A stretch of 64,000 nt of DNA from Arthrobacter sp. NEB 688. Its GTDB lineage: Bacteria > Actinomycetota > Actinomycetes > Actinomycetales > Dermatophilaceae. The first letter of the stretch is position 1. Each line of letters begins with the position of its first letter. Shown piece by piece: positions 33,009-42,210 of this stretch. The stretch spans positions 3,348,001 to 3,412,000 of the forward strand of contig NZ_CP053707.1 of the NCBI RefSeq assembly GCF_013201035.1, written 5' to 3'. Below the pieces are notes generated by a model that saw only the letters and a program-made list of their open reading frames with translations, ran no database searches and was not told the DNA's origin. A program made the position numbers and the translations under genes.

Positions 33009-33638
33009 ATGACGACCCACGACCACGGGCACGACCACCCCCACGACCACGGGCACGAGCATCCTCACGACCACACCGCCGACGCGGGGCCGACCGCCGA
33101 CGCGAGCGTCCGGGTCGCCCGGGCCAACGACGCCCCCGCCGTCGGCCGGGTCCAGGCCGACGTCTACCGCGCCACCTACGCCGGCCGGCTGCCCGCCGAC
33201 GTCCTCGAGCTGTTCGAGCCCGAGGCCTTCACCCGCGCCTGGCGCTCCGGGCTGACCAACCCGCCCGAGGGCGTGCACCGGCTCCTCGTCGCGTGCGCCG
33301 GGCCGCAGGTCGTCGGCGCCGTCGCACTCGGCCCGTCGCAGGACCCCGACGCCGAGGGTGCGTGGGGCGAGGTCACCCTCCTCGCCGTGCACCCGGACGC
33401 CCGCCGCCAGGGCCACGGCTCGCGGCTGGTCAACGCCGCCGTCGACCAGCTGCGCCAGGCCGGCGCCGACACCGTCACGGCGTGGCTGCTCGCCGACGAC
33501 GAGGAGACCCGCGCCTTCCTCGCCGGCTCGGGCCTCGGCCCCGACGGCGCCTTCCGCGACCGCGTGGTCTCCCCCGACGGCGAGACGCTGCGCGAGGTGC
33601 GGGTGCTCGCCCGGCTCGACGAGCCGGACGGGGGATGA
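33009..33638 (+). CDS. GNAT acetyltransferase with His-rich N terminus
   Basis: 209 residues. Residues 4-22 have histidine at every second position, ten in all, separated by Asp, Gly, Pro and Glu: a likely metal-binding tail. From about residue 35 a GNAT domain follows (VRVARANDAPAVGRVQADVY, then the acetyl-CoA loop VHPDARRQGHGSRLVNAAVD). The start lies 2 nt after the hydratase stop, and its own stop overlaps azlC (ATGA). Substrate unknown; the tail could bind Ni, Zn or Co. Confidence 0.83.
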   Translation: MTTHDHGHDHPHDHGHEHPHDHTADAGPTADASVRVARANDAPAVGRVQADVYRATYAGRLPADVLELFEPEAFTRAWRSGLTNPPEGVHRLLVACAGPQVVGAVALGPSQDPDAEGAWGEVTLLAVHPDARRQGHGSRLVNAAVDQLRQAGADTVTAWLLADDEETRAFLAGSGLGPDGAFRDRVVSPDGETLREVRVLARLDEPDGG

Positions 33639-34381
33639 GCACCGCCGCGTCGTCGCTCCCTGACGAGCGGCGGCGCGAGGTGCGCCGGCAGGCCCTGTCC
33701 GTCGGCGGCGCCACCGGCCTCTACGGCGTGTCCTTCGGGGCACTGTCGGTGGCCTCCGGGCTCGACGTCTGGCAGACCCAGGCCCTCTCGCTCCTGCTGT
33801 TCAGCGGCGGCTCGCAGTTCGCCGTCGTCGGGGTCCTCGGGGCCGGGGGCGGGGGCGTCGCCGCGGTCGCGACCTCGTCCCTGCTCGGTGTCCGCAACGG
33901 CCTCTACGCCCTGCAGACCTCGCGCTTCCTCGGCGTCGCCGGGCTGCGACGGCTCGCCGCGGCCCAGCTGACCATCGACGAGTCGACGGCCGTCGGCGTG
34001 GCCCAGCCCGAGCCTCCGGCGCAGCGGATCGGGTTCTGGCTCACCGGCATCGCCGTGTTCCTCGGCTGGAACCTCATGACCCTCGTCGGGGCGCTCGTCG
34101 GCAACGCGCTCGGCGACCCACGCACCTACGGCCTCGACGCCGCCGCCGCAGCAGCCTTCGCGGCGCTCCTCTGGCCGCGCCTGCGCAGCGGCGACGCGGC
34201 CGCGACGGCCGTGCTCGCCGTGTTCGTCGCGCTCGTGACGAGCCCGCTGCTGCCGCCGGGCGTGCCGGTCATCCTCTCCGTGCTCGCCGCCCTCGCGGTG
34301 GGGCTGCGCCGCGGCGGACGGCACGAGGGGTCACCGACCGCGCACCCCGGGGAGCTCGACGGACGGGACCCGGTGCCGTGA
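33635..34381 (+). CDS. azlC: AzlC family branched-chain amino acid exporter, large subunit
   Basis: 248 residues with about seven to eight hydrophobic segments. Family signatures: GVSFGALSVASGLDVWQTQALSLLLFSGGSQFAVVG and TIDESTAVG. With AzlD it exports branched-chain amino acids or azaleucine in Bacillus. A charged hydrophilic tail of about 25 residues follows the last membrane helix. The azlD GTG overlaps its stop. Confidence 0.9.
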   Translation: MSTAASSLPDERRREVRRQALSVGGATGLYGVSFGALSVASGLDVWQTQALSLLLFSGGSQFAVVGVLGAGGGGVAAVATSSLLGVRNGLYALQTSRFLGVAGLRRLAAAQLTIDESTAVGVAQPEPPAQRIGFWLTGIAVFLGWNLMTLVGALVGNALGDPRTYGLDAAAAAAFAALLWPRLRSGDAAATAVLAVFVALVTSPLLPPGVPVILSVLAALAVGLRRGGRHEGSPTAHPGELDGRDPVP

Positions 34382-34692
34382 CGACCTGGACCACCGTGCT
34401 GCTCGCCTGTGCCGCCGCCTACGCCCTCAAGCTCGCCGGGTACCTCGTGCCGGCCCACTGGGTCGAGGGCGAGCGCCGCTCGCGCGTCATCGCGCTGCTC
34501 CCGGTCGCGCTGCTCGCGGCGCTCGTCACCGTGCAGACCGTCGCCGGGGACGCCGGCGCGCTCGTGCTCGACGCCCGCGCGGCCGCCCTGGCCGTGGCCG
34601 TCGGGCTGCTCCTCCTGCGGGCCAACTTCCTCGTCGTCGTCGCCGGGGCGGCCGCCACGGCCGCGCTGCTGCGGGCCGTCGGCTGGGGCTGA
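34378..34692 (+). CDS. azlD: AzlD family transporter small subunit
   Basis: 104 residues, GTG start overlapping the azlC stop. Three to four membrane helices; YALKLAGYLVPAHWVEGERRSRVIALLPVALL is the AzlD pattern. It forms the transporter with AzlC. Convergent with the next gene, 1 nt between them. Confidence 0.88.
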   Translation: MTTWTTVLLACAAAYALKLAGYLVPAHWVEGERRSRVIALLPVALLAALVTVQTVAGDAGALVLDARAAALAVAVGLLLLRANFLVVVAGAAATAALLRAVGWG

Positions 34693-34693
34693 G

Positions 34694-35386
34694 TCAGGCC
34701 GAGCGGTAGCGCTCGAGGACGACGTCGACCACCCGCTCGTCCGGCAGGAGGGGCGCGGTGACGACGTCGGCGCCGCACGCCTCGAGCCGGCGCTGGAAGA
34801 ACCCGGGCGCCAGCAGGTAGGAGACGAGCAGGACGCGCTCGGCCCCCTCGACGCGCGCCGTCGTCACCGCGCAGGCGGCCGGGGGACGCGGACCGGCGGC
34901 GTAGCCGAGGCGGACCGGGCGCCCGAGCCGCTCGCCGAGGCGGCGGGCCGTCTCGGCCGACGCCTCCTGGGCGCGCTCGTCGCTCGAGCCCGCAGGGGCC
35001 AGGACGACCGCGTCGCCGTCGTGCACTCCCCCGACCTGCTCGACCCGCTCCAGGAGGAGGTCGACGAGCCGGTCGTCCGGCCCGAGCGCCGCCGTCACGA
35101 CGACGTCCGGCCGCTCCTGCACGGCCTGCGCGAGGTCGACCCGCACGTGGTAGCCGGCGGCGAGCAGCAGCGGGACGACGACGCCGGCGCGCGAGCCGTC
35201 GGGACGCGGGGGCAGCCCGGCCACGACCCCGTCCACCTCGGGCCCGTGGACGTCGACGTAGGCCTCGTGGACCGCGACGCCCGGCAGCCGCGCGGCGACC
35301 GCCTCGACGGTGGCCGCCACGACCGCCCGCCCCTGCGCGTCCCGGGTCCCGTGCCCGCAGACGACGAGGGCCGGCGGCTCACCCAT
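34694..35386 (-). CDS. Sirohydrochlorin chelatase-like protein (CbiX/SirB family)
   Basis: 230 residues. Two related halves, each of the chelatase fold: the first begins LVVCGHGTRDAQGR, where the His is the metal ligand, and has VPLLLAAGYHVRVDL; the second begins VVLAPAGSSDERA, lacking the His. Fe insertion into sirohydrochlorin is the likely reaction because it overlaps by 8 bp the gene for the preceding siroheme steps. Confidence 0.87.
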   Translation of the reverse strand: MGEPPALVVCGHGTRDAQGRAVVAATVEAVAARLPGVAVHEAYVDVHGPEVDGVVAGLPPRPDGSRAGVVVPLLLAAGYHVRVDLAQAVQERPDVVVTAALGPDDRLVDLLLERVEQVGGVHDGDAVVLAPAGSSDERAQEASAETARRLGERLGRPVRLGYAAGPRPPAACAVTTARVEGAERVLLVSYLLAPGFFQRRLEACGADVVTAPLLPDERVVDVVLERYRSA

Positions 35387-36617
35387 CGTCGGACGCGGGT
35401 CCGGCGGAGGTCGCGCAGACCGGGTCGTCGAGGAAGCCCTCGGCCGCCACCCGCCCGAGGACGACGACGGCGGGCGGACGGACCCCGGCGGCCGCGAAGA
35501 CCCCGGCCGCGGTCGCGAGGGTCGCCCGGGTCACCCGCTCGTGGGCGGTCGAGCCCTGCTCGACCGCGGCGACCGGCAGGTCGGACGGCACCCCCTGCTC
35601 GAGGGCGGCCGCGCAGATGCCGGGCAGCGCCGAGACGGCCATGAGGAGCACGACGGTGGCGCCGGCGGCCAGCGCACCCGTCATCGCCGGGTCGGCGCCG
35701 GCGTGACCGGAGGTGACGAGCACCGAGGTCGCGACGCCGCGCTGCGTCACGGGGATGCCGGCGAGCGCCGGCACCGAGAACGCGGAGGTGATGCCCGGCA
35801 CGACGTCGACCTCGACCCCGGCGGCGCGGCAGGCGTGGACCTCCTCGCCGCCGCGACCGAAGACGTACGGGTCACCGCCCTTGAAGCGGACGACGGTGCG
35901 CCCGGCGCGGGCGTGCTCGACGAGGAGGCGGTTGATCTCCGCCTGCGGGACGGGGTGGTTGGTCGGGCTCTTGCCGACGTTGACGACCTCGACGTCGTCG
36001 GGCAGGTGGTCGAGCAGCCAGGTGGCGCCGAGCCGGTCGGTGACGACGACGTCGGCCGTCGCGAGCGCCTCGCGCCCGGCGGTCGTCACGAGCCCGGGGG
36101 CGCCGGGGCCGCTGCCGACGAGGACGACCCGCCCGGTGCCGGCGCGGTGGCGGCGCAGGTCGACCTGCCCGGACTCGACGTGCGCCCCGAGCGCGTCGCG
36201 CACCGCGACGGTGCGCCGCGGGTCCGGCGTACCCGTCGTCACGACGCCGATCCGCAGGTCGTCGTGGGTCGACTGGGCGGCGACCCGGGCCGTGCCGGCG
36301 CTCGCGTCCGAGGCGTCGACGCACCACGTGCGCCGCTCCTCGCACCACGCGGCGACGCGGCGGTTGGTCTCGGCGTCGTCGGTGGCGGCGACGACGAACC
36401 AGGCGCCGTCGAGGTCCTCCTCGCGCACCGGCCGCTCGACGAGCTCGAGGTCGCCGTGCGAGGCCATCCGGCGCACGTCGTCACGGGCCGCGGGGTCGAC
36501 GACGACGACGCGGGCGCCGTCCTCGACGAAGGTCCGCACCCGCCGTCCGCCGACCGAGCCGGCCCCGACGACGACGACCCGCCGCCCGGCGAGGTCGAGC
36601 CCGACGAGGGTGCTCAC
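35379..36617 (-). CDS. cysG: Siroheme synthase (uroporphyrinogen-III methyltransferase plus precorrin-2 dehydrogenase)
   Basis: 412 residues, two domains. Residues 1-150: NAD-binding precorrin-2 dehydrogenase (VVVVGAGSVGGRR). Residues 160-400: SAM-dependent uroporphyrinogen-III C-methyltransferase (VGSGPGAPGLVT, VVVTDRLG, RFKGGDPYVFGRGGEE, VPGITSAFSVPALAGIPVTQRG). With the chelatase it can make siroheme, the cofactor of sulfite and nitrite reductases, neither of which is in the window. The GTG start overlaps the dapB stop (GTGA), an unusual coupling of lysine and siroheme genes. Confidence 0.93.
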   Translation of the reverse strand: MSTLVGLDLAGRRVVVVGAGSVGGRRVRTFVEDGARVVVVDPAARDDVRRMASHGDLELVERPVREEDLDGAWFVVAATDDAETNRRVAAWCEERRTWCVDASDASAGTARVAAQSTHDDLRIGVVTTGTPDPRRTVAVRDALGAHVESGQVDLRRHRAGTGRVVLVGSGPGAPGLVTTAGREALATADVVVTDRLGATWLLDHLPDDVEVVNVGKSPTNHPVPQAEINRLLVEHARAGRTVVRFKGGDPYVFGRGGEEVHACRAAGVEVDVVPGITSAFSVPALAGIPVTQRGVATSVLVTSGHAGADPAMTGALAAGATVVLLMAVSALPGICAAALEQGVPSDLPVAAVEQGSTAHERVTRATLATAAGVFAAAGVRPPAVVVLGRVAAEGFLDDPVCATSAGPASDDG

Positions 36618-37360
36618 CCGAGGCCGAGGTAGTGCTCGAGGCCCACGGTGAGGCCGGGGCGGTCGCCGACCTGCCGGACGGCCGCGAGGACGCCGGACAT
36701 GAAGGAGACCCGGTCGAAGGAGTCGTGGCGCAGCGTGAGCATCTCGCCGGGGCCTCCGAGCAGCACCTCCTGGTGCGCGACGAGCCCGCGCAGCCGGACC
36801 GAGTGCACCGGCACGCCGTGGACCCGCGCACCGCGGGCGCCGTCGGGGTCGTGCGTCGTCGCGTCGGGCACGGGGTCGCAGCCGGCCTCGTCGCGGGCGG
36901 CGCCGATGAGCTCGGCGGTGCGGGCCGCGGTGCCGGACGGGGCGTCGACCTTGTCCGGGTGGTGCAGCTCGACCACCTCGACCGACTCGAAGAAGGGCGC
37001 GGCGCGACGGGAGAGCTCCATGAGGAGCACGGCGCCGATCGCGAAGTTCGGGGCGACGAGGACGCCGACGGAGGGCTCGTCACCGAGCTGCCCGCGCAGG
37101 GCCGCGAGCCGCTCCTCGCTCCAGCCGGTCGTCCCGACGACGACGTGCACCCCACGCCCGACGCAGTGCGCGACGTTGGCCGGCGAGGCGTCCGGCACGG
37201 AGAACTCGACGACGACGTCGGCGCCCCCGAGGTCGCCGAGGTCGTCCCCGGCGTCGAAGCGCCCGACGAGCTCGAGGTCGTCCGCGCCCTCGACCGCGGC
37301 GCAGACCGTCGAGCCCATCCGGCCCGCCGCGCCGATGACCGCCACCCGTGTCGTGCTCAT
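36614..37360 (-). CDS. dapB: 4-hydroxy-tetrahydrodipicolinate reductase
   Basis: 248 residues. It reduces the DapA product with NAD(P)H. Motifs: VAVIGAAGRMG at the N terminus, GTTGWSEE, and the catalytic ELHHPDKVDAPSGTA. The ATG at 37360 is chosen because a TAGGGT box (37368-37373) is 7 nt upstream; an earlier GTG would lie within that box. It leads the operon dapB-cysG-cbiX. Confidence 0.96.
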   Translation of the reverse strand: MSTTRVAVIGAAGRMGSTVCAAVEGADDLELVGRFDAGDDLGDLGGADVVVEFSVPDASPANVAHCVGRGVHVVVGTTGWSEERLAALRGQLGDEPSVGVLVAPNFAIGAVLLMELSRRAAPFFESVEVVELHHPDKVDAPSGTAARTAELIGAARDEAGCDPVPDATTHDPDGARGARVHGVPVHSVRLRGLVAHQEVLLGGPGEMLTLRHDSFDRVSFMSGVLAAVRQVGDRPGLTVGLEHYLGLG

Positions 37361-37419
37361 GCCCGACACCCTAGCCAGCGCCGCGCGACCTGCTCCGGCG
37401 GCGTCCGCGCCGCGCCGTC

Positions 37420-37482
37420 GTTCACCGTCCGTTCACCTTCTGACGCTCCGTCGGCTATCCTGAAGGTGAACAACAGGTGAAC
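37420..37482. promoter_or_regulatory. Mirrored pair of PHO-box-like direct repeats
   Basis: GTTCACC-N4-GTTCACC at 37420-37437, then 27 bp, then the reverse, GGTGAAC-N4-GGTGAAC at 37465-37482. Units repeat every 11 bp and equal the core of the Streptomyces PhoP box. A TATCCT -10-like box (37456-37461) lies in the middle. The site sits between dapB and the small gene at 37504. Confidence 0.7.
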
Positions 37483-37503
37483 GCCACGGAAAGGGGGCCT
37501 GTC

Positions 37504-37641
37504 ATGAAGAAGGTCACGACCACGACGAGCCACACCGGCCTGGCCATGCGCTGGGTCCCGGTCACGGACGCCCAGGGCCGCACGCGGATGGAGATGCGCT
37601 GGAGCGCGCCGCACCAGCTGCGCCCCCGCACCGCCGCCTGA
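37504..37641 (+). CDS. 45-residue orphan protein
   Basis: MKKVTTTTSHTGLAMRWV opens a small basic protein with two Met-Arg-Trp repeats (AMRWVP and EMRWSAP) and no membrane segment. GAAAGGGGG lies 8-9 nt before the ATG, a strong terminator follows 15 nt after the stop, and the operator-like repeat (37420-37482) precedes it, so it looks like a self-contained expressed gene. I do not recognise the family. Confidence 0.65.
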   Translation: MKKVTTTTSHTGLAMRWVPVTDAQGRTRMEMRWSAPHQLRPRTAA

Positions 37642-37656
37642 CCGGCCGCACGTCAC

Positions 37657-37697
37657 GCCAGAGGCCCGCACCCCCACAGGGGCCGCGGGCCTCTGGC
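37657..37697 (+). terminator. Terminator of the 45-residue gene
   Basis: Perfect 13-bp stem GCCAGAGGCCCGC (37657-37669) with GCGGGCCTCTGGC (37685-37697), 15-nt loop. Confidence 0.85.
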
Positions 37698-37740
37698 GTC
37701 CCCGCAGGTCGAGCCCCACCAGCCCCCTCCCCCGGACGCG

Positions 37741-37779
37741 CCGGAGCCCCGGCACACACGCGGTGTGCCGGGGCTCCGG
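37741..37779 (-). terminator. Terminator after pnp
   Basis: Perfect 17-bp stem (37741-37757 with 37763-37779) and 5-nt loop, 25 nt beyond the pnp stop. The symmetry would let it work in both directions. Confidence 0.88.
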
Positions 37780-37804
37780 TCGGTGCGGGCCGTGGCCCGG
37801 TGAC

Positions 37805-40243
37805 TCAGTCCTGCGACGGGGCGTCGTCCGCGCCGGCCTCGCCGGAGCGCTCGCCACGGCCACGACCGCCGCGACGACGACGGTTGCGACGGGGGCGGTC
37901 GCCGCCCTCGCCCGACTCGTCGCCGGCGGCGTCGTCGTCGGTGTCGTCCTCGTCGAGGTCGGCCACGGGGGCCTCCACCGCGGCCGAGGCCTCGGTGGCC
38001 GGCGCAGCGGCCGGGGCGGCGGGCGCCTCGGCGACGGCGTCGGACTCGGCGTCGGCGCCACCGTCGGCGGTGACCGCCGCGAGGCTCAGCTTGCCGCGCG
38101 GGTCGATCTCCTTGAGCTCGACCTGGATCTTCTGGCCGACGGACAGGACGTCCTCGACCGCGTCGATCCGCTTGCCGCCGACGAGCTTGCGCACCTCGGA
38201 GATGTGCAGCAGGCCGTCCTTGCCCGGCAGGAGCGAGATGAACGCACCGAAGGTCGTCGTCTTGACGACGGTCCCGAGGAAGCGCTCGCCGATCTCCGGC
38301 ATCTGCGGGTTGGCGATGGCGTTGATGGCCGCGCGGGCCGCCTCCGCCGACGGGCCGTCGGTCGCACCGATGTAGATGGTGCCGTCGTCCTCGATCGAGA
38401 TCTGGGCGCCCGTGTCGTCCTGGATCTGGTTGATCATCTTGCCCTTCGGGCCGATGACCTCGCCGATCTTGTCGACCGGGACCGTCACCGAGATGACGCG
38501 AGGAGCGTAGGGGCTCATCTCGTCGGGGGCGTCGATGGCCTCGTTCATGACGTCGAGGATGTGGAAGCGGGCGTCACGGGCCTGGGTCAGCGCGCCGGCC
38601 AGCACGTCGGCGGGGATGCCGTCGAGCTTGGTGTCGAGCTGGATGGCCGTGACGAACTCGCGGGTGCCGGCGACCTTGAAGTCCATGTCGCCGAACGCGT
38701 CCTCGGCGCCGAGGATGTCGGTGAGCGCCGCGTACTGCGTCTGCCCGTCGACCTCCGCGGAGACCAGGCCCATCGCGATGCCGGCGACCGGGGCGCGCAG
38801 CGGCACACCGGCGTTGAGCAGCGACAGGGTGGACGCGCAGACCGAGCCCATCGAGGTCGAGCCGTTGGAGCCCAGCGCCTCGGAGACCTGGCGGATCGCG
38901 TAGGGGAACTCCTCGCGGGTCGGCAGGACCGGCATGAGCGCCCGCTCGGCGAGCGCGCCGTGGCCGATCTCGCGACGCTTCGGCGAGCCGACGCGCCCGG
39001 TCTCACCGGTGGAGAACGGCGGGAAGTTGTAGTTGTGCATGTAGCGCTTGCGCGTCACCGGCGAGAGGGTGTCGAGCTGCTGCTCCATCCGGAGCATGTT
39101 GAGCGTGGTGACACCCATGATCTGGGTCTCGCCGCGCTCGAAGATCGCCGAGCCGTGCACGCGCGGCAGGACCTCGACCTCGGCGCTCAGGGCGCGGATG
39201 TCGGCGAGGCCACGGCCGTCGATGCGGACCTTGTCGCGCAGGATGCGCTCACGGATGAGCTTCTTCTGCACCGAGCGGTACGCGGCGGAGAGCTCCTTCT
39301 CGCGACCCTCGAACTGGCCGGCGAGGGAGGACTTCATCGACTCCTTGATCTCGTCGATGCGCTCCTCGCGCTCCTGCTTGCCCGCGATCTGCAGGGCGGC
39401 GGAGAGGTCGCCGGTGGTGGCGGACTCGACCGCGGCGTACGCGTCGTCCTCGTAGTCGAGGAAGACCGGGAACTCCTGCACCGGCTTGGCGGCGGTGCGG
39501 GCGAGCTCGGCCTGCGCGTCGCACAGGGTCTTGATGAAGCCCTTGGCGGCCTCGAGGCCCTCGGCGACGACCTCCTCGGTCGGCGCCTGCTTGCCCAGGG
39601 TCTTCACGAGGTCCCAGGTGTGCTCGGTGGACTCGGCCTCGACCATCATGATCGCGACGTCGTCACCCGCGACGCGGCCGGCGACGACCATGTCGAAGGT
39701 CGAGCGCTCGATGTCGCTGAAGTTCGGGAAGGCGACCCACTGGCCGTCGATGAGGCTGACGCGGACGGCACCGATCGGGCCGCTGAACGGCAGGCCGGAG
39801 ATCTGCGTCGAGGCGCTGGCCGCGTTGATGGCGAGCACGTCGTACTGGTGGTCCGGGTTGAGCGCGAGGACCGTGATGACGACCTGGACCTCGTTGCGCA
39901 GACCCTTGGTGAAGGTCGGGCGCAGCGGGCGGTCGATGAGACGGCAGGTGAGGATCGCGTCGGTGGAGGGGCGGCCCTCACGGCGGAAGAACGAGCCGGG
40001 GATCTTGCCCGCGGCGTACATCCGCTCCTCGACGTCGACGGTCAGGGGGAAGAAGTCGAACCCCTCGCGCGGGTGCTTCCCGGCGGTGGTGGTGGAGAGG
40101 AGCATCGTGTCCTCGTCCAGGTAGGCGGCAACTGCGCCTCCGGCCTGCTTGGCCAGGCGTCCGGTCTCGAACCGGACGGTGCGGGTACCGAAGCTGCCGT
40201 TGTCGATGACGGCTTCGGTGGCGGTGATCTCGGGACCCTCCAC
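37805..40243 (-). CDS. pnp: Polynucleotide phosphorylase
   Basis: 812 residues. It degrades RNA 3'-5' with phosphate, and in actinobacteria was first named guanosine pentaphosphate synthetase. Two RNase PH domains ([42 protein letters not shown]), a KH domain ([12 protein letters not shown]), an S1 domain ([24 protein letters not shown]), then about 90 residues of acidic and Arg-Gly-rich tail. The GTG at 40243 is the start: AAGGAGG lies 4 nt before it, whereas the ATG at 40270 lies upstream of that ribosome-binding site. Confidence 0.97.
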   Translation of the reverse strand: MEGPEITATEAVIDNGSFGTRTVRFETGRLAKQAGGAVAAYLDEDTMLLSTTTAGKHPREGFDFFPLTVDVEERMYAAGKIPGSFFRREGRPSTDAILTCRLIDRPLRPTFTKGLRNEVQVVITVLALNPDHQYDVLAINAASASTQISGLPFSGPIGAVRVSLIDGQWVAFPNFSDIERSTFDMVVAGRVAGDDVAIMMVEAESTEHTWDLVKTLGKQAPTEEVVAEGLEAAKGFIKTLCDAQAELARTAAKPVQEFPVFLDYEDDAYAAVESATTGDLSAALQIAGKQEREERIDEIKESMKSSLAGQFEGREKELSAAYRSVQKKLIRERILRDKVRIDGRGLADIRALSAEVEVLPRVHGSAIFERGETQIMGVTTLNMLRMEQQLDTLSPVTRKRYMHNYNFPPFSTGETGRVGSPKRREIGHGALAERALMPVLPTREEFPYAIRQVSEALGSNGSTSMGSVCASTLSLLNAGVPLRAPVAGIAMGLVSAEVDGQTQYAALTDILGAEDAFGDMDFKVAGTREFVTAIQLDTKLDGIPADVLAGALTQARDARFHILDVMNEAIDAPDEMSPYAPRVISVTVPVDKIGEVIGPKGKMINQIQDDTGAQISIEDDGTIYIGATDGPSAEAARAAINAIANPQMPEIGERFLGTVVKTTTFGAFISLLPGKDGLLHISEVRKLVGGKRIDAVEDVLSVGQKIQVELKEIDPRGKLSLAAVTADGGADAESDAVAEAPAAPAAAPATEASAAVEAPVADLDEDDTDDDAAGDESGEGGDRPRRNRRRRGGRGRGERSGEAGADDAPSQD

Positions 40244-40366
40244 GGGGCCTCCTTCTCTCGTGTCATTCACGCACGCGCATCGTCGTTGTGCGCGGGTGTG
40301 TCCTTCAGGCGGCGGCGCGCTGGGCGACGCCGGTCGTGCTGTCGATGTTCAGTTGTGGGTTCTTCC

Positions 40367-40429
40367 GAACGGGCCGGGCCCGTTCATGCGAGAAGGGCGG
40401 CCCCTGCACACGTGTGCGGGGACCGCCCT
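40367..40429 (-). terminator. Hairpins between rpsO and pnp
   Basis: A long stem at 40394-40429 (18 bp, two non-Watson-Crick pairs) 10 nt after the rpsO stop, followed on the minus strand by a perfect palindrome GAACGGGCC-g-GGCCCGTTC at 40367-40385. In other bacteria the rpsO-pnp gap carries a terminator and RNase processing site; that role is inferred. Confidence 0.7.
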
Positions 40430-40439
40430 CTCGGAAGTC

Positions 40440-40709
40440 TCAACGACGCAGACCGAGGCGCTTGATCAGCGAGCGGTAGCGCTCGATGTCGATGCTCTCC
40501 AGGTAGCGCAGGAGGCGGCGGCGACGGCCGACCAGCAGCAGCAGGCCACGACGGGAGTGGTGGTCGTGCTTGTGCGCACGGCTGTGCTCGGTCAGGTCCT
40601 TGATGCGCTGCGTGAGGAGCGCGACCTGGACCTCGGGCGAGCCCGTGTCACCCTCGGCGGTGCCGTAGTCGGCGATGATCTGCTTCTTGACGTCGGTGCT
40701 CAGCGGCAT
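40440..40709 (-). CDS. rpsO: 30S ribosomal protein S15
   Basis: 89 residues, standard length. It binds 16S rRNA early in 30S assembly. Sequence is typical: [24 protein letters not shown] and the [22 protein letters not shown] block. The start is ATG 40709 (MPLSTDVKK); GGAG of AAGGAG is 12-13 nt upstream, a long spacing. A TAACGT -10-like box lies at 40810-40815. Confidence 0.98.
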   Translation of the reverse strand: MPLSTDVKKQIIADYGTAEGDTGSPEVQVALLTQRIKDLTEHSRAHKHDHHSRRGLLLLVGRRRRLLRYLESIDIERYRSLIKRLGLRR

Positions 40710-41061
40710 GGGGCGACGACTCTCCTTCATGGGGTTTCTGCTGCGCGGCGCTCCCGGGCTGGTTCACCGGGGCTCTCTGGATCCGCGGCCGATCTGACGG
40801 CAGTCGGCAACGTTACCAGCGGCCCGGCACCCACCCCTAATCGGCACGACGGGCGACCGGCGAACCTGCGCGCCCATCCTCCCACCCGCTCCTGCGGACA
40901 GGAATCGACGAAAGTGTCAGTTCTTGCCCGGGTGGTGCCCGCACGTGCGGGGTTGTCGCTGTCCGCGCTGCTCGGCGACCTCGGAAACCCCGCACGTGCG
41001 GGGTTCGGGAGGCCGGGACGCCTGCGGTGACAGGGCCGGGACGCCCGCGGCGACGGGAGGG
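40710..41061. repeat. Intergenic gap with palindrome pair (locus 1)
   Basis: 352 bp without a gene. CCCGCACGTGCGGG at 40938-40951 and ACCCCGCACGTGCGGGGT at 40987-41004 are centred exactly 51 bp apart. The same arrangement occurs at 62174-62242. Near 40810 there is a candidate rpsO -10 box. The palindromes lie 58 bp beyond the stop of the AmiC-like gene and may end its transcription. Confidence 0.75.
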
Positions 41062-42201
41062 TCAGCGGCTGCCCGTGCTGACCCGGGCGACGACGTCGAG
41101 GTCGACGCCGTCGGCGACGGCGAGGTGCACCGGGTGCCGGGCCTCCCCCGCGCGCAGCTCGACGGTGCCGTGCGGCGAGTCCCAGGCCCACGACGAGAAC
41201 GCCCGCCGGGCGTCGTGGACGGTCGGGATGCTGCGCCCCGCGATGCCGGCGAGCAGGTGCACCCCGGAGTAGGTCGTCTCGGCCATCGTGCCCGGGGACG
41301 GCGCCTGCGAGGTCCCGAGGGGCTCGGCCCCGCAGACGAGGTCCCAGGCGCCGCGGAACTTGCGGGCGAACTCCTCGGCCGAGGCCGTGCGGAGCGAGGA
41401 GAACCAGCCGGCCGAGACGAAGAGGTTCCTCGTGGCCTGCGCCCCGGTGGCGAGGACGACGGTCTCGTCGATGAACGGGCTGAAGCGCACGACCGAGGCG
41501 TCCATCCCGGCCTCGGCGAAGGCCCGGTTGAACCGCACCGCGTCGGAGCCGACGAGGAGGGTGATGACCCCCTCGGCCCCGCTGTGGACGATCTCCTCGA
41601 GGACCGAGCCCCAGACCTCCGGGCTCTCGGTGCCGAGCGGCACGAACCGGCACCGCAGCACCTCGACGTCGCGCCCCGCCAGCCCCTCGACGGTGCGCGC
41701 CGCCGACTCGCGCGGCCAGACGTAGTCGTTGCCGACGACGAACCACCGGCGCAGTCGTAGCTCGGTGCGCAGCCAGTCGAGCGAGGCGAGGATCTGGTCG
41801 CCCGGGACCTCGCCGCTGCACAGGACGCCGTCACCGCGCTCACCGCCCTCGTAGGCCGCGGCGTAGACGTACGGGGCCCGACCGCCCACGACCCGGGCGA
41901 TGGACTGCCGCAGGTTCGACAGGTGCCAGCCGGTGACCGCGTCGATCTCGCCGGCGGCGAGCAGGGCGCCGACGCGGCCCGCGACGACGTCGGGGTCGCC
42001 GCCGGCGTCGAGGTGGACGTAGCGCACGGAGCGCCCCGCGACCCCTCCCGCGGCGTCGATCTCGGCCGCCGCCAGCTCCGCCGCGGCGAGGCACTCGAGC
42101 CCGAAGATGCCGGCGGGGCCCTGCCGCGGCAGGACGAGCGCGACGCGGTAGTCCGAAGAGCTCGGGCGGGGTCGGACCGGGCCGGGCACGGGCGTTGCCA
42201 T
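41062..42201 (-). CDS. AmiC-like amide-binding protein, cytoplasmic
   Basis: 379 residues. Periplasmic-binding-protein fold of the leucine/amide class: YRVALVLPRQGPAGIFGLECLAAAELAAAEIDAAGG, and WFVVGNDYVWPRESA, as in AmiC and the urea/short-chain amide receptor UrtA. There is no signal peptide or lipobox, so, as for Pseudomonas AmiC, it probably senses an amide inside the cell. Divergent from marR with about 9 bp between the starts. No ANTAR protein (AmiR) is present. An ATG at 42210 would add three residues. Confidence 0.82.
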   Translation of the reverse strand: MATPVPGPVRPRPSSSDYRVALVLPRQGPAGIFGLECLAAAELAAAEIDAAGGVAGRSVRYVHLDAGGDPDVVAGRVGALLAAGEIDAVTGWHLSNLRQSIARVVGGRAPYVYAAAYEGGERGDGVLCSGEVPGDQILASLDWLRTELRLRRWFVVGNDYVWPRESAARTVEGLAGRDVEVLRCRFVPLGTESPEVWGSVLEEIVHSGAEGVITLLVGSDAVRFNRAFAEAGMDASVVRFSPFIDETVVLATGAQATRNLFVSAGWFSSLRTASAEEFARKFRGAWDLVCGAEPLGTSQAPSPGTMAETTYSGVHLLAGIAGRSIPTVHDARRAFSSWAWDSPHGTVELRAGEARHPVHLAVADGVDLDVVARVSTGSR

Positions 42202-42210
42202 ACTGGGCAT

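Noticed and set aside
40244-40270. ATG at 40270 as the pnp start
   Set aside because: The AAGGAGG ribosome-binding site lies downstream of it and 4 nt before GTG 40243.
40938-41004. CRISPR-like repeat pair with a 33-bp spacer
   Set aside because: Only two repeats per locus, one of each pair imperfect; the spacers at the two loci share their first ten or so bases, and there are no cas genes in the window.
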